From Streptomyces sp. S3(2020) (lineage in GTDB: Bacteria; Actinomycetota; Actinomycetes; Streptomycetales; Streptomycetaceae): DNA of 41,772 nucleotides. Under the pieces are notes generated by a model. It worked only from the letters and a program-made list of their open reading frames with translations, had not been told where the DNA came from and searched no databases. The stretch lies in contig NZ_JABERD010000077.1 in NCBI RefSeq assembly GCF_013044505.1, positions 1 to 41,772 on the forward strand. The letters are read 5' to 3'. Of the stretch, positions 1 through 8,606 are shown piece after piece; positions within the stretch are counted from its first letter, which is position 1; each line of letters opens with the position of its first letter. A program made the translations under genes and the position numbers.

Positions 1-1
1 A

Positions 2-1600
2 TGTGCTCGCGAAACACCCGTCGCTCCGCGGTCAGCCCACCCCCTTGCGGATACCTCATATGACCGGCCTACTGCGAGAACCAACGCTTGTCAGCCCCTG
101 CGACATCACGCCAACAAGGTCAGTAACGACAGTTGCCTGTACCTCGACAGCCTGGACAGCCTCTACAGCAACCTGTTGGAAGGGTGCGGCGCTCTGCGTG
201 GTGTGGCGATCGGCCACTTGGAGGGCCAAGCCGTCGTGGTGAGTGGAGGCGGCACCGAGCTAAGAGTTTGGGACCTGTGGACGGGTGAGGAGATCCCGAC
301 AGGCTTCAGGATCAACAAATCCGATTTGCTGATCAGCAGCTTGGCGATCGGTCAGCTCAACGGAGACACCATCGCCGTCCTCGGAACGACTAATGACGTG
401 ACCACCCGGCGCGGTGAAGTCGACGTCTGGGACCTGACCAACGACAAGCGACTGGACCACTTGCTGTGGGCCCCAGGCGAGGTGAGTGCCGTAGCTCTGG
501 CCGGAACATCTGATCACCCGCTGATGGTCGTCGGCGGGGACACGCACGGGCACGGCGCGGTCCATCTTCTCGACCTCGCCAACCAGCAAGGGCAGGCGTC
601 TCCGATACCTCCGGCGGCCCCGGTCACCGCCGTCACGTTCGCCCAATACCGCGACCGCTCGATCGTGGCGGCGGGCGTGCTGACCCAGGACATCCAGAAC
701 CCGTTTGCTCGCTTTCCCAGTGAGTTGCGCCTCTGGGACGCCCAGACAGGCCAGAGACTTGGACCACCCATTCCCCATACTGACCTCATCCGCGGCATGG
801 CAGTCACCAGCGTCGACGGTCGCCTCATCGCCCTCACGGGCACCATCCGCTCCGCCCAGGTCCGGCTGTGGAACATCGAGACAGGTGCATCTGAGGGCAC
901 CCTCAACCATGCGGCGGGCAAGGAAGACGAGACCGACCTGTCCGTCGCCCAGGTCGAAGTCGTATCCCACGACGACCGCCAGCTCGCCGTCACGCTGACG
1001 AAAGACGGCTCCTTCGGCGAAGTCTGGGTATGGGACCTAACCAGCAATGAACTCGTAGCAGGACCGCTGCTCGCCAAATCCTTTCTCAACGCCATGGCGG
1101 TCGCTACGACCAGGCAGGGCCTTCTCATTGCCGCCGGTTACGGATACCTCGAATCAGGCGAGATTGCGCTGTGGAACCAGACAACCGGCCAGGCCGAACG
1201 AGACCCTGTGCCGCACGCATGGCCAGTCCACGCGCTCGAGATCAGCGCCTGGGAAGGCCACACCGTCGTCGTCAGCTCAAGCGCTTTCAACGAGCGGGAC
1301 GGGCTCGGTATCTGGAGCGTCCAAACGGGAAACAAGTTCCGTCGGCTCCTCTCGGACATACGAGGGACGGGGGTGCTCGCCATGGCTCCAGGCCCGCACC
1401 CCTTGGTCGCGGTGCCAGCCCTCGACCGTCAGATACGTCTCTGGCATCCGCTCACCGCGTCCGAACAGTGCCTCTTCGTGGGAGCTGCGGTGCACGCACT
1501 CGCCATGTCTCCCGACAGACACGTCTTCGTCGGAACGCCGGCGGGGCTGGCTTGCCTGCGCCGTCGCGGGAACAGCTCGGCTCCGGCCGCGAATCCGTGA
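2..1600 (+). CDS. WD40-repeat protein, C-terminal part (open at left edge)
   Basis: The reading frame is open to the left edge, so the true start probably lies outside the window; the first in-window start that keeps all repeats is the TTG at 176. From there about 474 residues carry at least eight WD40-type blades, each ending in a WD or WN dipeptide: LRVWDLWTG, VDVWDLTND, LRLWDAQTG, VRLWNIETG, VWVWDLTSN, IALWNQTTG, LGIWSVQTG and IRLWHPLT. This is a beta-propeller scaffold for protein-protein contacts. In actinobacteria such propellers are often C-terminal to a kinase, caspase-like or NACHT domain, but no such domain is inside the window. The first 60 codons (2-175) look poor in WD40 character, so a frameshift or junction near 150 is possible. 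WD40 assignment is firm; partner domain is unknown. Confidence 0.85.
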   Translation, partial: CARETPVAPRSAHPLADTSYDRPTARTNACQPLRHHANKVSNDSCLYLDSLDSLYSNLLEGCGALRGVAIGHLEGQAVVVSGGGTELRVWDLWTGEEIPTGFRINKSDLLISSLAIGQLNGDTIAVLGTTNDVTTRRGEVDVWDLTNDKRLDHLLWAPGEVSAVALAGTSDHPLMVVGGDTHGHGAVHLLDLANQQGQASPIPPAAPVTAVTFAQYRDRSIVAAGVLTQDIQNPFARFPSELRLWDAQTGQRLGPPIPHTDLIRGMAVTSVDGRLIALTGTIRSAQVRLWNIETGASEGTLNHAAGKEDETDLSVAQVEVVSHDDRQLAVTLTKDGSFGEVWVWDLTSNELVAGPLLAKSFLNAMAVATTRQGLLIAAGYGYLESGEIALWNQTTGQAERDPVPHAWPVHALEISAWEGHTVVVSSSAFNERDGLGIWSVQTGNKFRRLLSDIRGTGVLAMAPGPHPLVAVPALDRQIRLWHPLTASEQCLFVGAAVHALAMSPDRHVFVGTPAGLACLRRRGNSSAPAANP

Positions 1601-2007
1601 AACCCCAGGTGAGCGTGCGAGTGCGGGAACAATTCTCGTGGGGATTGCCCCGGTATGGCGATCGAGGCCCCGAGCGCGATGGATGTCGCGAGGTGCACGA
1701 ACACCACACTCCGGTTCCGCCAACCGCTCCCGCCCACGGGAAACATTCTGGCCAAAGCGGTGACAAGTCCGCTTCGGTCTGCCAGACGACGCAACAGGAC
1801 GGCTCCGCTGTGACCGACGATGCCCTAGCCGTCGGCCCCGACCCGCAGGCCGTGGTCCCACGCGGCAGTGTTCCGCACCAGAAAGGTGACCTGACTTCTG
1901 CACCGGATATGACCTAGAAACTCACATCCTTGCAGGTCACGGGCGCCTTTCTGCTGTCAGGGCGTCACCTCACCCAATTCCACTGAACAGCCGAGGCTGA
2001 GGGACCG
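1601..2007. other. Intergenic stretch, no supported gene
   Basis: The 400 bases after the WD40 gene hold only overlapping open frames on both strands without convincing protein character or ribosome-binding sites. No terminator hairpin or repeat stood out. Confidence 0.5.
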
Positions 2008-2027
2008 CGCGGAGATCCACGGACCAG

Positions 2028-2069
2028 CGGTACTGCATCAACTCCATCTCGCTGCGCCTGACGCCTTAC
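2028..2069 (+). pseudogene. Possible MsrB C-terminal remnant
   Basis: A short plus-strand frame reads RYCINSISLRLTPYEG, which resembles the C-terminal signature RYCxNSxSLxF of peptide-methionine (R)-S-oxide reductases, including the catalytic-type cysteine. Nothing upstream continues the match for more than a few codons, and downstream the frame runs into the end of the opposite-strand acyltransferase gene. It is at best a remnant of about 15 codons; chance similarity cannot be excluded. Confidence 0.3.
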
Positions 2070-2081
2070 GAGGGCGCGTGC

Positions 2082-3083
2082 CTACCGGAGTGCGAACAGG
2101 CCGGTGACCTCGGCCCCGCGCAGTTGCTTGGCGCGGATGGCCTTCATCCCCGCGTGCAGGGTGGTGGTGCCCTCCTGGTAGGCGGCCTCGATGGGCAGGT
2201 AGTAGGTGAGGTTGAAGTAGGCGAACGGGGCGGAACAGGACGGTTCGGTGCCGACGGCACGCAGCCATGTGGTGCCGCCGAAGTGGTAGTAGAGGCTGAA
2301 GGCGGCCATGCGCTGCCCCTCGTAGGCCGCTGTCACCCGGGCCTGCTCGCCCATCGCCTCGGCCTGCCGGCCCAGCAGACGGGTCATCAGGTCGGTGTCG
2401 TCGGCCGTGTGTCCGTGCGCGGACTGGAGGGCTGCCAGCAGCTGCCCGGCCTCCCGGAAGCAGTCGCCGAGCGGCAGGTGGCGGATGCTCAGCCCGGCCT
2501 CGTGGAACGCCGCACGTTCGTGGCGCACCGCGACCCGGCGCTTGGAGGGCAGGGAGGCGAGGTAGTCCTCGAAGGAGCTGCCGGGCAGCGGGATCGCGGC
2601 GTCGTCCTCCATCCGCTGCGGCGCGGCCCTGTCGTACACCGCGCCCAGCTGCTCGGCGGCGGCCTCCGTCAGATACGGCCACCAGTGCGTGGTGTCGTGG
2701 CGCTCGGCGTGGGTGCGCGCGCAGTCACGCAGCAGGGCCAGGCAGGCGGTGCGCCGCTCCGGAGACAGGCCGGGGTCGGTCAGGGGCGCGTTGTGGTAAC
2801 CGCGGCGGGCACCGGCGAGCACCCGCGGTCCGGGCGGGCCGGACAGCTCCAGCAGGTCCGGGTCGTAGAAGTCGTTGGGTTCGCTGTGGACGAGGTAGAG
2901 GGGGGCGGCGGCGAGGAGCGTGCCGTCCCCGTCACGGACCAGGGCGTACGACGCGGTCGCGGTGGGATCCGACTCCTCTCCCAGTAGCCAGCGGTGGGAG
3001 AGGTACAGGCCTGCGGAACGGGCGAGCCGGTCCCAGTCGTCCGCCGGAACCTCGCGGACAGTGGAGGCGATGTGGGCTTTCAC
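2082..3083 (-). CDS. BioF2/peptidogalycan-type GNAT acyltransferase
   Basis: A 333-residue protein of the GNAT-like BioF2/COG3146 type, whose members transfer acyl or aminoacyl groups in cell-wall and natural-product pathways. Visible family features are the central SSFEDYLASLPSKRRVAVRHE stretch (a lysine/arginine-rich acceptor-binding element, residues about 180-200) and the C-terminal segment GGTTWLRAVGTEP followed by YYLPIEAAYQEG. The GTG start is fixed by a 4-base GTGA overlap with the stop of the upstream MFS gene, with GAGGAG upstream. It is the last gene of a four-gene leftward operon (two ATP-grasps, MFS, this gene), so it probably acylates or aminoacylates the product of the ATP-grasp ligases. 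A FemX-like tRNA-dependent role is an alternative I cannot exclude. Confidence 0.8.
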   Translation of the reverse strand: MKAHIASTVREVPADDWDRLARSAGLYLSHRWLLGEESDPTATASYALVRDGDGTLLAAAPLYLVHSEPNDFYDPDLLELSGPPGPRVLAGARRGYHNAPLTDPGLSPERRTACLALLRDCARTHAERHDTTHWWPYLTEAAAEQLGAVYDRAAPQRMEDDAAIPLPGSSFEDYLASLPSKRRVAVRHERAAFHEAGLSIRHLPLGDCFREAGQLLAALQSAHGHTADDTDLMTRLLGRQAEAMGEQARVTAAYEGQRMAAFSLYYHFGGTTWLRAVGTEPSCSAPFAYFNLTYYLPIEAAYQEGTTTLHAGMKAIRAKQLRGAEVTGLFALR

Positions 3084-4399
3084 GGTGATGTCGGACTCTC
3101 CTCGGGATCGGCGGGGGCGGTGGCCGCCGGCCGCAGCGGCCGCAGGGCGGGAACCGCCAGCAGCGCCAGGAGGCAGGCAGCGCCCTGAACCACCCACGGC
3201 ACGAGGCCACCGGCGGCCAGGAGGGTGGTGAACAGCACGGGGGCCGCGATGTTCCCGGTCGACCAGGAGAGCTGGTAGAGGCTCTGTTTGCCGCCCCGGG
3301 CGGCACCCGGGGTGAGGGTGACGGAGAGTTCGTTCAGGGCCGGCGAGCAGAAGATCTCGGCGAGGCTGAACAGCACCATCGCCAGCAGCAGTGCGGGCCA
3401 TGCGGGGATCGCCGTGCCGGGCAGCGCCGGTGCAGCGAAGGCCAGCATGGCAGCCGTGAGGAGGCCGTAGCCGAGGGTGATGGAGTGCCGTGGCTGTGCG
3501 GGGGCAGCGTGGGCGGTCAGTGGGGTGGTGAGGGTGGAGACCAGGACTGTGTTCAGGATGAGCAGGAGGCTCGCAGTCCACGCCGCCAGCCCGAGGACGG
3601 TGGTGGCGTACAGGGCGATGAGCACGGCCAGCATCGACTGGGACAGCACGAAGGGAAGGGCGCAGGCGACGAGGAGGAGGTAGCGGCGGGTGCCGTCGTC
3701 GCGTGGCCGGTCGGGCTCCCGGCTGCTGCTCTCCGCGTCCCCGGAGTCCGGCCGCGGACCGGCCCGTGGCGCGGGCGGCGCCGTCACGGGCACGCGGGCG
3801 AAGCAGACCGCGGCCAGTAGGTACAGCGGGGCGGCGGCCACCAGCAGGCCGGTCAGGGCTCGGGTCCCGTACAGCGCGAGGGCACCCGCGGCCAGCGCCG
3901 CGCCCGCGCCGATGCCGATGTTGCGCAGGCTCCCGGTGAACGCGAACCAGGCTCGGATCTCCCCTGCCGGTGTGGCCTGGGTGATCAGCGTGCGCTGCGC
4001 CGTGTAGTACGTGTTCACCCCGGACTGCACCAGGAAGTAGGCGCAGACGATCTGCCAGGGTCGGTGGGCGAGGAGGAAGGTGAGGAATCCGGCGGCGGTG
4101 ACCACGTTGGCCACGACGGTCGGCGCCCGGGGGCCGAAGCGGTCCATGGCGCGGCCGGCGAGGAAGACCGAGGGCAGGGCGGCCAGTTGACCGACCGTCA
4201 CGGCGGCGCCGACGGCGGGGGCGGACAGACCGCGCACCGTGGTGAAGTACAGCAGCCCGAGGGGCAGCAGCATGCCGCTGCCCACGGAGTCGACGAGGTT
4301 GCCGGTGACGAACCGGCCGTACCCACGGACGGCGGGCAGGCCGAGGGCCCGCGACAGCGGGCCGGGACGGGCGGGCGCGGTGGAGGTGTCCGGCGTCAT
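3080..4399 (-). CDS. MFS transporter, probable product exporter
   Basis: A 439-residue major-facilitator protein with about 12 hydrophobic segments. The first is preceded by FVTGNLVDSVGSGMLLPLG and followed by FLAGRAMDRFGPRAPTVVAN, which carries the Gx3DRxGxR-type loop 2-3 signature. The C-terminus is short, charged and proline-rich (ATAPADPEESPTSP). The ATG overlaps the upstream ATP-grasp stop as ATGA, and its own TGA overlaps the downstream acyltransferase start as GTGA, so all three are translationally coupled. Operon context points to export of, or self-protection from, the small molecule made by the neighbouring ligases. The substrate cannot be read from the sequence. Confidence 0.88.
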   Translation of the reverse strand: MTPDTSTAPARPGPLSRALGLPAVRGYGRFVTGNLVDSVGSGMLLPLGLLYFTTVRGLSAPAVGAAVTVGQLAALPSVFLAGRAMDRFGPRAPTVVANVVTAAGFLTFLLAHRPWQIVCAYFLVQSGVNTYYTAQRTLITQATPAGEIRAWFAFTGSLRNIGIGAGAALAAGALALYGTRALTGLLVAAAPLYLLAAVCFARVPVTAPPAPRAGPRPDSGDAESSSREPDRPRDDGTRRYLLLVACALPFVLSQSMLAVLIALYATTVLGLAAWTASLLLILNTVLVSTLTTPLTAHAAPAQPRHSITLGYGLLTAAMLAFAAPALPGTAIPAWPALLLAMVLFSLAEIFCSPALNELSVTLTPGAARGGKQSLYQLSWSTGNIAAPVLFTTLLAAGGLVPWVVQGAACLLALLAVPALRPLRPAATAPADPEESPTSP

Positions 4400-5721
4400 G
4401 AGGCGCGGAGCAGGGTGCGGATCTTGTCCAGCACCTCCTGCCGGGGGAAACCGGTGACGGCGTGCAGGTCCTCCAGCGCCTTGACGGTCTGCTGCTCCTC
4501 GCCGTCGGTGAGAGTGAACACGACGATGTCGCCGTGGTCGGTGCCGTCAATGAGAAGTTGGTGCGCGGTGACGAGGTCCACGCGGTCCGCCAGCTCTTCG
4601 CGGGCGCCCTGCGGCAGCCGTTCGGGCGAGAGGAACTCGACGGCCCAGCGGGTACGGCGGACCGCGTCGGGGGCGTACCGGCCGAGCGCCATGTCGGCCA
4701 GGGCGGTGAAGGTGTTGGTGCCGGAGGCGGCGCAGGAGAGCGTGGTGGCGCCGCCGATGCGGGGGTTGATCTCCAGGACCGCATACCGGCCGCCGCCGTA
4801 GATCATGTCCACGTTGACGGAACCACGGACGCCCAGCTCCTCGCAGAGGGCGACCAGCCGGGCGGCGACGGGCTCGAACGCCCGGTCGGCCTCGGGCCGC
4901 GGCCCGCACCAGCGCAGGTCGGCGAAGGTGAACACCGGTTCGGGGCCGGCGGTGCCGGTCCAGCACACCGGCAGGACCCGGTAGGCGCCGGGCTCGCCGA
5001 CGATGTCCACGGAGCACAGGTCCCCGCTGACGCACTCCTCGACGACGGCCGACACGGGCGGCGGGTCGAGGAGGTAGGCGTCCAGCGCCGCCGGGTCGGG
5101 CACGGCCCGGATCCCGAAGCTGGTGGAGTCCCACAGTGGCTTGGACAGCAGCGGGTAGCCGATCCGCGCGGCCTGGGCCCGCAGCGCGTCGGCGTAGGCG
5201 GGGATCGCGAGGCCCCGCCCGGCCAGGAGGTCGGAGTCGGCCCGGAAGCCGCGCGGGACGTCGAGACCCGCACGGACGAGCAGCTGCTTGGTCTCCCATT
5301 TGTCGCTCAGCAGCGAGGTGGCGGCGAGCGGGGTCACGACCGTCGGTACGCCCTCTGCATCGAGCAGTTCCTTCGCGGTCGCGTCGCGCAGCGCGTTCTC
5401 GCACGGCAGGGAGATGGAGACCGCCGCGTCGGCTCCCCACCGCGTGACCAGCCCGGCCAGTTCGCGAGGGGTGACAGCCGGATCGACGGCCTGGCGGCCA
5501 CCGGGGAAGTCGTCGTCCCCGGCCTGTCCGTGGGTGTGGAACAGCCGCGCCTCGATGCCCTCGCCGGCCAGCTCCCGGACGGTGCGCTGGATGTAGGGGT
5601 CGGCACGCTGGATGTCGACGGACCTCAGGAACGCGATCTTCCGCACGGTCCGGGGCGGGGTGTCCCGCTCGGCGTTCTGCATGGGCTTCCGCTCTGCTCT
5701 GGGGACGACGGGTGGGGTCAC
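4396..5721 (-). CDS. ATP-grasp ligase A1
   Basis: A 441-residue ATP-grasp protein that should activate a carboxylate as acyl-phosphate and join it to an amine. Visible motifs are the ATP-binding lysine in LLSKPLWDSTSFGIR (mid-protein), the hinge AVVEECVSGDLCSVDIV and the metal-binding VLEINPRIGG near residue 350. The N-terminal pre-ATP-grasp part begins RKIAFLRSVDIQRADPYIQR. The annotated start is GTG at 5721 with a weak GGAG 10 bases upstream; an internal ATG at 5682, preceded by GGAAG, is a good alternative and would remove 13 unconserved residues. It lies 27 bases after ligase A2 and overlaps the MFS gene by ATGA. It differs clearly from A2 in the catalytic region, so the two probably make different bonds rather than being recent duplicates. 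Confidence 0.88.
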   Translation of the reverse strand: MTPPVVPRAERKPMQNAERDTPPRTVRKIAFLRSVDIQRADPYIQRTVRELAGEGIEARLFHTHGQAGDDDFPGGRQAVDPAVTPRELAGLVTRWGADAAVSISLPCENALRDATAKELLDAEGVPTVVTPLAATSLLSDKWETKQLLVRAGLDVPRGFRADSDLLAGRGLAIPAYADALRAQAARIGYPLLSKPLWDSTSFGIRAVPDPAALDAYLLDPPPVSAVVEECVSGDLCSVDIVGEPGAYRVLPVCWTGTAGPEPVFTFADLRWCGPRPEADRAFEPVAARLVALCEELGVRGSVNVDMIYGGGRYAVLEINPRIGGATTLSCAASGTNTFTALADMALGRYAPDAVRRTRWAVEFLSPERLPQGAREELADRVDLVTAHQLLIDGTDHGDIVVFTLTDGEEQQTVKALEDLHAVTGFPRQEVLDKIRTLLRAS

Positions 5722-5748
5722 TTCACTTCTGCTCCGGGCGCGGGTGGG

Positions 5749-6996
5749 TCACTTCACGCTCAGACTGGTGCCGGCGATCGCCAGGTCGGCGAGGCTCCGG
5801 GCCTCGGCAGGAGTGTCGGCCACCGCCACCACGTGACCGATCCGGCCGGAGCTGTCCGCCGGTTCGGGGACGGGGTCTCCGGGACGCACCTCGATCTCGC
5901 TGTGGGTGCCGGGGACGTCGGGCACCTGGACGAGTTCCAGTACTCCGGAGCGCTCGGGGAGCAGGAAGCGGATGGCCGCCGCCCGTTCCCGGGTCACCCC
6001 TGTGTCGGGCAGTCGGCCCGTCACGGCCTGGAGGTAGGCGACGGCTTCGCTGATCCCGGTCGCGGTCTCGACGATCTCGCAGATGTTGTCACCGGGCAGC
6101 CGGGCTCCTGTCTCGATCACGACCGGCGTGTGGGATCCGGGCGGGATCTTCACCTCCGTGTGCGCGATGCCGTTGCGGATCCCGACGGCGAGCGCGGCGC
6201 GGGCCGCGGTGTGCTGCACCGCCCGGGTCAGCTCCGGAGGCAGTCCGGCCGGGCAGGTGTGCCCGGTCTCGACCCGGTACCGCCCTGAGGTGGTGTCCTT
6301 GGCGACCACCGGCAGCGCGTACGGGACGCCGTCGGCGACCACGGTCTCGGCGGAGTATTCCGCGCCCGGCACATAGCTCTGCAACAGTACCCGCGCGTCC
6401 AGCGGCAGCCCGTGCGGCATCGCCCGCGTGAACCGCCGGGCAGCGGCGACCGCGTCGTCGAGGCCGTCGGGTCCGGCCACGACGCTGACGCCCCAGGAAC
6501 CGCCCTGCTCGGCGGGTTTGACCACCAACGGCCAGCCCAGCGCGGCATCGGCTGCGGCCCGGTGTGCCTGCTCGGCGTCGGCGGCCACCGCGTCCGCCGG
6601 GACCGGAATCCAGGCCGCCCGGAAGGCCGCGGCCATCGCGATCTTGTTGCGGGCGGCCTGCGCGAGGGCCGGATCGTTGCCGGGCAGTCCGAGCCGTGCC
6701 GCCAGCGCCGCCGCCAGCGGGGTGAAGAGTTCCCAGCAGGCCGCGACCGCGCCGATCCGGTGCTCCCGGCAGTAGGACTCCAGGTCGTCCAGCGCCCGGT
6801 CGGAGTCCGTCAGGTCGGTGAAGCAGACACCGGCCAACGCCCGGGTCAGCCAGGGGGCATAACTCTCGTGGACGTCGCGGTGCGTGGCGCCGTACAGCCG
6901 CAGTCCGAGGCGGCGGGCGGCCTCGGCCAGGAACGGTCCGGCGTTCCCCATCGGTTCGACCACCATCACGCCGGTGGCGTTCGACTCTTCACTCAT
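5749..6996 (-). CDS. ATP-grasp ligase A2
   Basis: A 415-residue ATP-grasp protein of the carboxylate-amine ligase type. Motifs in order: a Rossmann-like N-terminus with VMVVEPMGNAGPFLAEAARR, the lysine segment WPLVVKPAEQGGSWGVSVV (about residue 155), the hinge RVLLQSYVPGAEYSAETVV, and the metal/phosphate segment VVIETGARLPGDN (about residue 300), which corresponds to the usual ExNxRxGGD. The ATG at 6996 has GAGG a few bases upstream. It is the first gene of the leftward operon and is divergent from the radical SAM gene across a 170-base promoter region. It resembles the ligases at the right end of the window (34259-39454) more than it resembles A1, as judged by the EYSxE hinge and RxPGDxI motif. 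Confidence 0.88.
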   Translation of the reverse strand: MSEESNATGVMVVEPMGNAGPFLAEAARRLGLRLYGATHRDVHESYAPWLTRALAGVCFTDLTDSDRALDDLESYCREHRIGAVAACWELFTPLAAALAARLGLPGNDPALAQAARNKIAMAAAFRAAWIPVPADAVAADAEQAHRAAADAALGWPLVVKPAEQGGSWGVSVVAGPDGLDDAVAAARRFTRAMPHGLPLDARVLLQSYVPGAEYSAETVVADGVPYALPVVAKDTTSGRYRVETGHTCPAGLPPELTRAVQHTAARAALAVGIRNGIAHTEVKIPPGSHTPVVIETGARLPGDNICEIVETATGISEAVAYLQAVTGRLPDTGVTRERAAAIRFLLPERSGVLELVQVPDVPGTHSEIEVRPGDPVPEPADSSGRIGHVVAVADTPAEARSLADLAIAGTSLSVK

Positions 6997-7026
6997 TCGG
7001 CCTCAACTCTCTCCGGGTATGGGCGA

Positions 7027-7060
7027 CTTGAAGGTTTCCCCAATGTAAATACCTTTCAAG
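7027..7060. promoter_or_regulatory. Inverted repeat in divergent promoter region
   Basis: CTTGAAGG (7027-7034) and CCTTTCAAG (7052-7060) form an inverted repeat with one extra base in the right arm, around an AT-richer core than the rest of the window. It sits between the divergent ATP-grasp A2 (start 6996) and radical SAM (start 7167) genes, where a shared operator would be expected. A smaller palindrome, CAACA-AAT-TGTTG, lies at 7093-7105. Confidence 0.45.
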
Positions 7061-7166
7061 AACCCAGAGTTGGTGCACTCACCCTATGGCCTCAACAAAT
7101 TGTTGCATGTTCGAATGCGTAGGCACGATAGCCCACGCACGGCAGGCCCGACCAGGGGGACCCAAC

Positions 7167-8606
7167 GTGAACAACCTGCACAACGAGCTCGCCCAGCACA
7201 TCGAACAGGGCGTCATACCGCCCTACCAGTACTCCTACCCGCCGCGCTCGACCTACCGGCCCCTCGATGAGGGAGCCTGGGACGCACACGAGGTCTGGGC
7301 ACGCGACCTGACGAACCATCAGGTGCCGGAGCTCAACCTCTACCTGCACGTGCCCTTCTGTCGCTACAAGTGCGGCTTCTGCAACCTCTACACGGTCATC
7401 TCCACCGACCAGGAGCTGTACGACGCCTACACCGACGCGCTCTGTACGCAGATCCGCGACCACGCCGAGGTCATCCAGGCACGCCGGCTGCGCACCGTCT
7501 ACATCGGCGGCGGCACCCCCTCCCTGCTCGGCACCCGCCACTTCGAGAAGATCTTCGACACCCTCGGGTCCGTCTATCCCAACTGGCGCTCCACCGTCGA
7601 GGAGGTCGCCGTCGAGGCCACTCCCGACTCGATCGTCGCGGACCCGGAGGGCTTCGGCCGGTTACTCCAACTGGGCCTGACCCGGGCCAACATCGGCATC
7701 CAGTCCCTGGTTCCGCAGGAGATCCGGGAGGCGGGGCGCGGCCAGGCGGGCGAGGACACCATCCGCCGGGCCGTCGGGATCGCGCACGAGCGGGGACTGC
7801 CCGACCTGTCCACCGACCTGATCATGGGATTCGCGGGACAGACCCCCGAGTCCTGGCGGCACTCGGTGGACGAACTGGCCAAGCTGGCCCCCACCACCGT
7901 CTCCACCTACTTCCTGACGGTGCGCCCGGACGCGTGGTTCTCCCGGACGGGCGCCTACCAGTACATGTGGAAGCCCGAGCTGTACGAGCGCTACGACTAC
8001 GCCCGCGAGGTGTTCACCGCGCACGGCTACGTCCAGGAGGGCTCGGTCCGCTACAAGACGCCCGGCCGTGGCGGCTACGTGCAGAAGGTCCTCACCTTCC
8101 ACGGAGTTCCGCTGCTCGGACTCGGGGTCGGCGCACGCTCGTACACCTCGGTCCTGGACTACATGACCGGAAGCGTCAAGCCGTCGCTCACCGAGGTGGC
8201 GCAGTACATCGACCAGGCGAAGGCGCACACCCTCCGCCCCACCACGGGCTTCGTCCTCACCCCGGAGGAACGCGCCCGCAAGCGGCTGGTGTTGGACACC
8301 TTCGACCTCGACCTGGCCGAGCTGGACCGCTCCGGTCTCGACGCGATCGCCGACGAGGTGGGTACGGTGCTGGACGCCGCGGAGTCCAACGGGCTGGTAC
8401 ACCGGGTCGGCCCGAGCCGGATCCAGCTCACTCCCAAGGGGTTCAAGTACCGCGACGTCCTGTCCTGGATGTTCTATTCCGACCAGGTCAAAGACCTGGA
8501 CCGCGAATACTACGAAGGGCTGCACGAGGTCAACAAGCGGGCCCGCAAGAACATGGGAACTCCGGTGCGCATCACCGGAATCACCGGTGCGCGGGAGACC
8601 GCGTGA
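7167..8606 (+). CDS. HemN-like radical SAM enzyme
   Basis: A 479-residue radical SAM protein of the oxygen-independent coproporphyrinogen-oxidase (HemN/HemW-like) family. The cluster motif CRYKCGFC (Cys 65, 69, 72) binds the 4Fe-4S cluster, followed by the SAM-binding YIGGGTPSLL. HemN-type features continue through the body (ATPDSIV, NIGIQSLV, DLIMGFAGQTPESW), with a HemN C-terminal domain ending in YRDVLSWMFYSDQ. The GTG at 7167 is chosen because AGGGGGA lies 6 bases upstream; a longer frame from 7086 lacks such a site. It overlaps the next gene by GTGA. Its position in a ligase/exporter cluster away from haem genes suggests a tailoring reaction (methylation, cyclisation or C-C bond chemistry) rather than haem synthesis. 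That role is inference. Confidence 0.88.
   Translation: MNNLHNELAQHIEQGVIPPYQYSYPPRSTYRPLDEGAWDAHEVWARDLTNHQVPELNLYLHVPFCRYKCGFCNLYTVISTDQELYDAYTDALCTQIRDHAEVIQARRLRTVYIGGGTPSLLGTRHFEKIFDTLGSVYPNWRSTVEEVAVEATPDSIVADPEGFGRLLQLGLTRANIGIQSLVPQEIREAGRGQAGEDTIRRAVGIAHERGLPDLSTDLIMGFAGQTPESWRHSVDELAKLAPTTVSTYFLTVRPDAWFSRTGAYQYMWKPELYERYDYAREVFTAHGYVQEGSVRYKTPGRGGYVQKVLTFHGVPLLGLGVGARSYTSVLDYMTGSVKPSLTEVAQYIDQAKAHTLRPTTGFVLTPEERARKRLVLDTFDLDLAELDRSGLDAIADEVGTVLDAAESNGLVHRVGPSRIQLTPKGFKYRDVLSWMFYSDQVKDLDREYYEGLHEVNKRARKNMGTPVRITGITGARETA

Noticed and set aside
2082..4784. A 900-codon minus-strand open frame over the acyltransferase, MFS and ATP-grasp genes
   Set aside because: Only its last third reads as protein of a family; the rest is an out-of-frame reading of the MFS and ATP-grasp genes, rich in Pro/Arg/Ala as expected for high-GC shadows.
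4462..6288. A 608-codon plus-strand frame opposite the two ATP-grasps
   Set aside because: Low-complexity Gly/Val/Asp sequence without motifs; a typical antisense open frame in GC-rich DNA.
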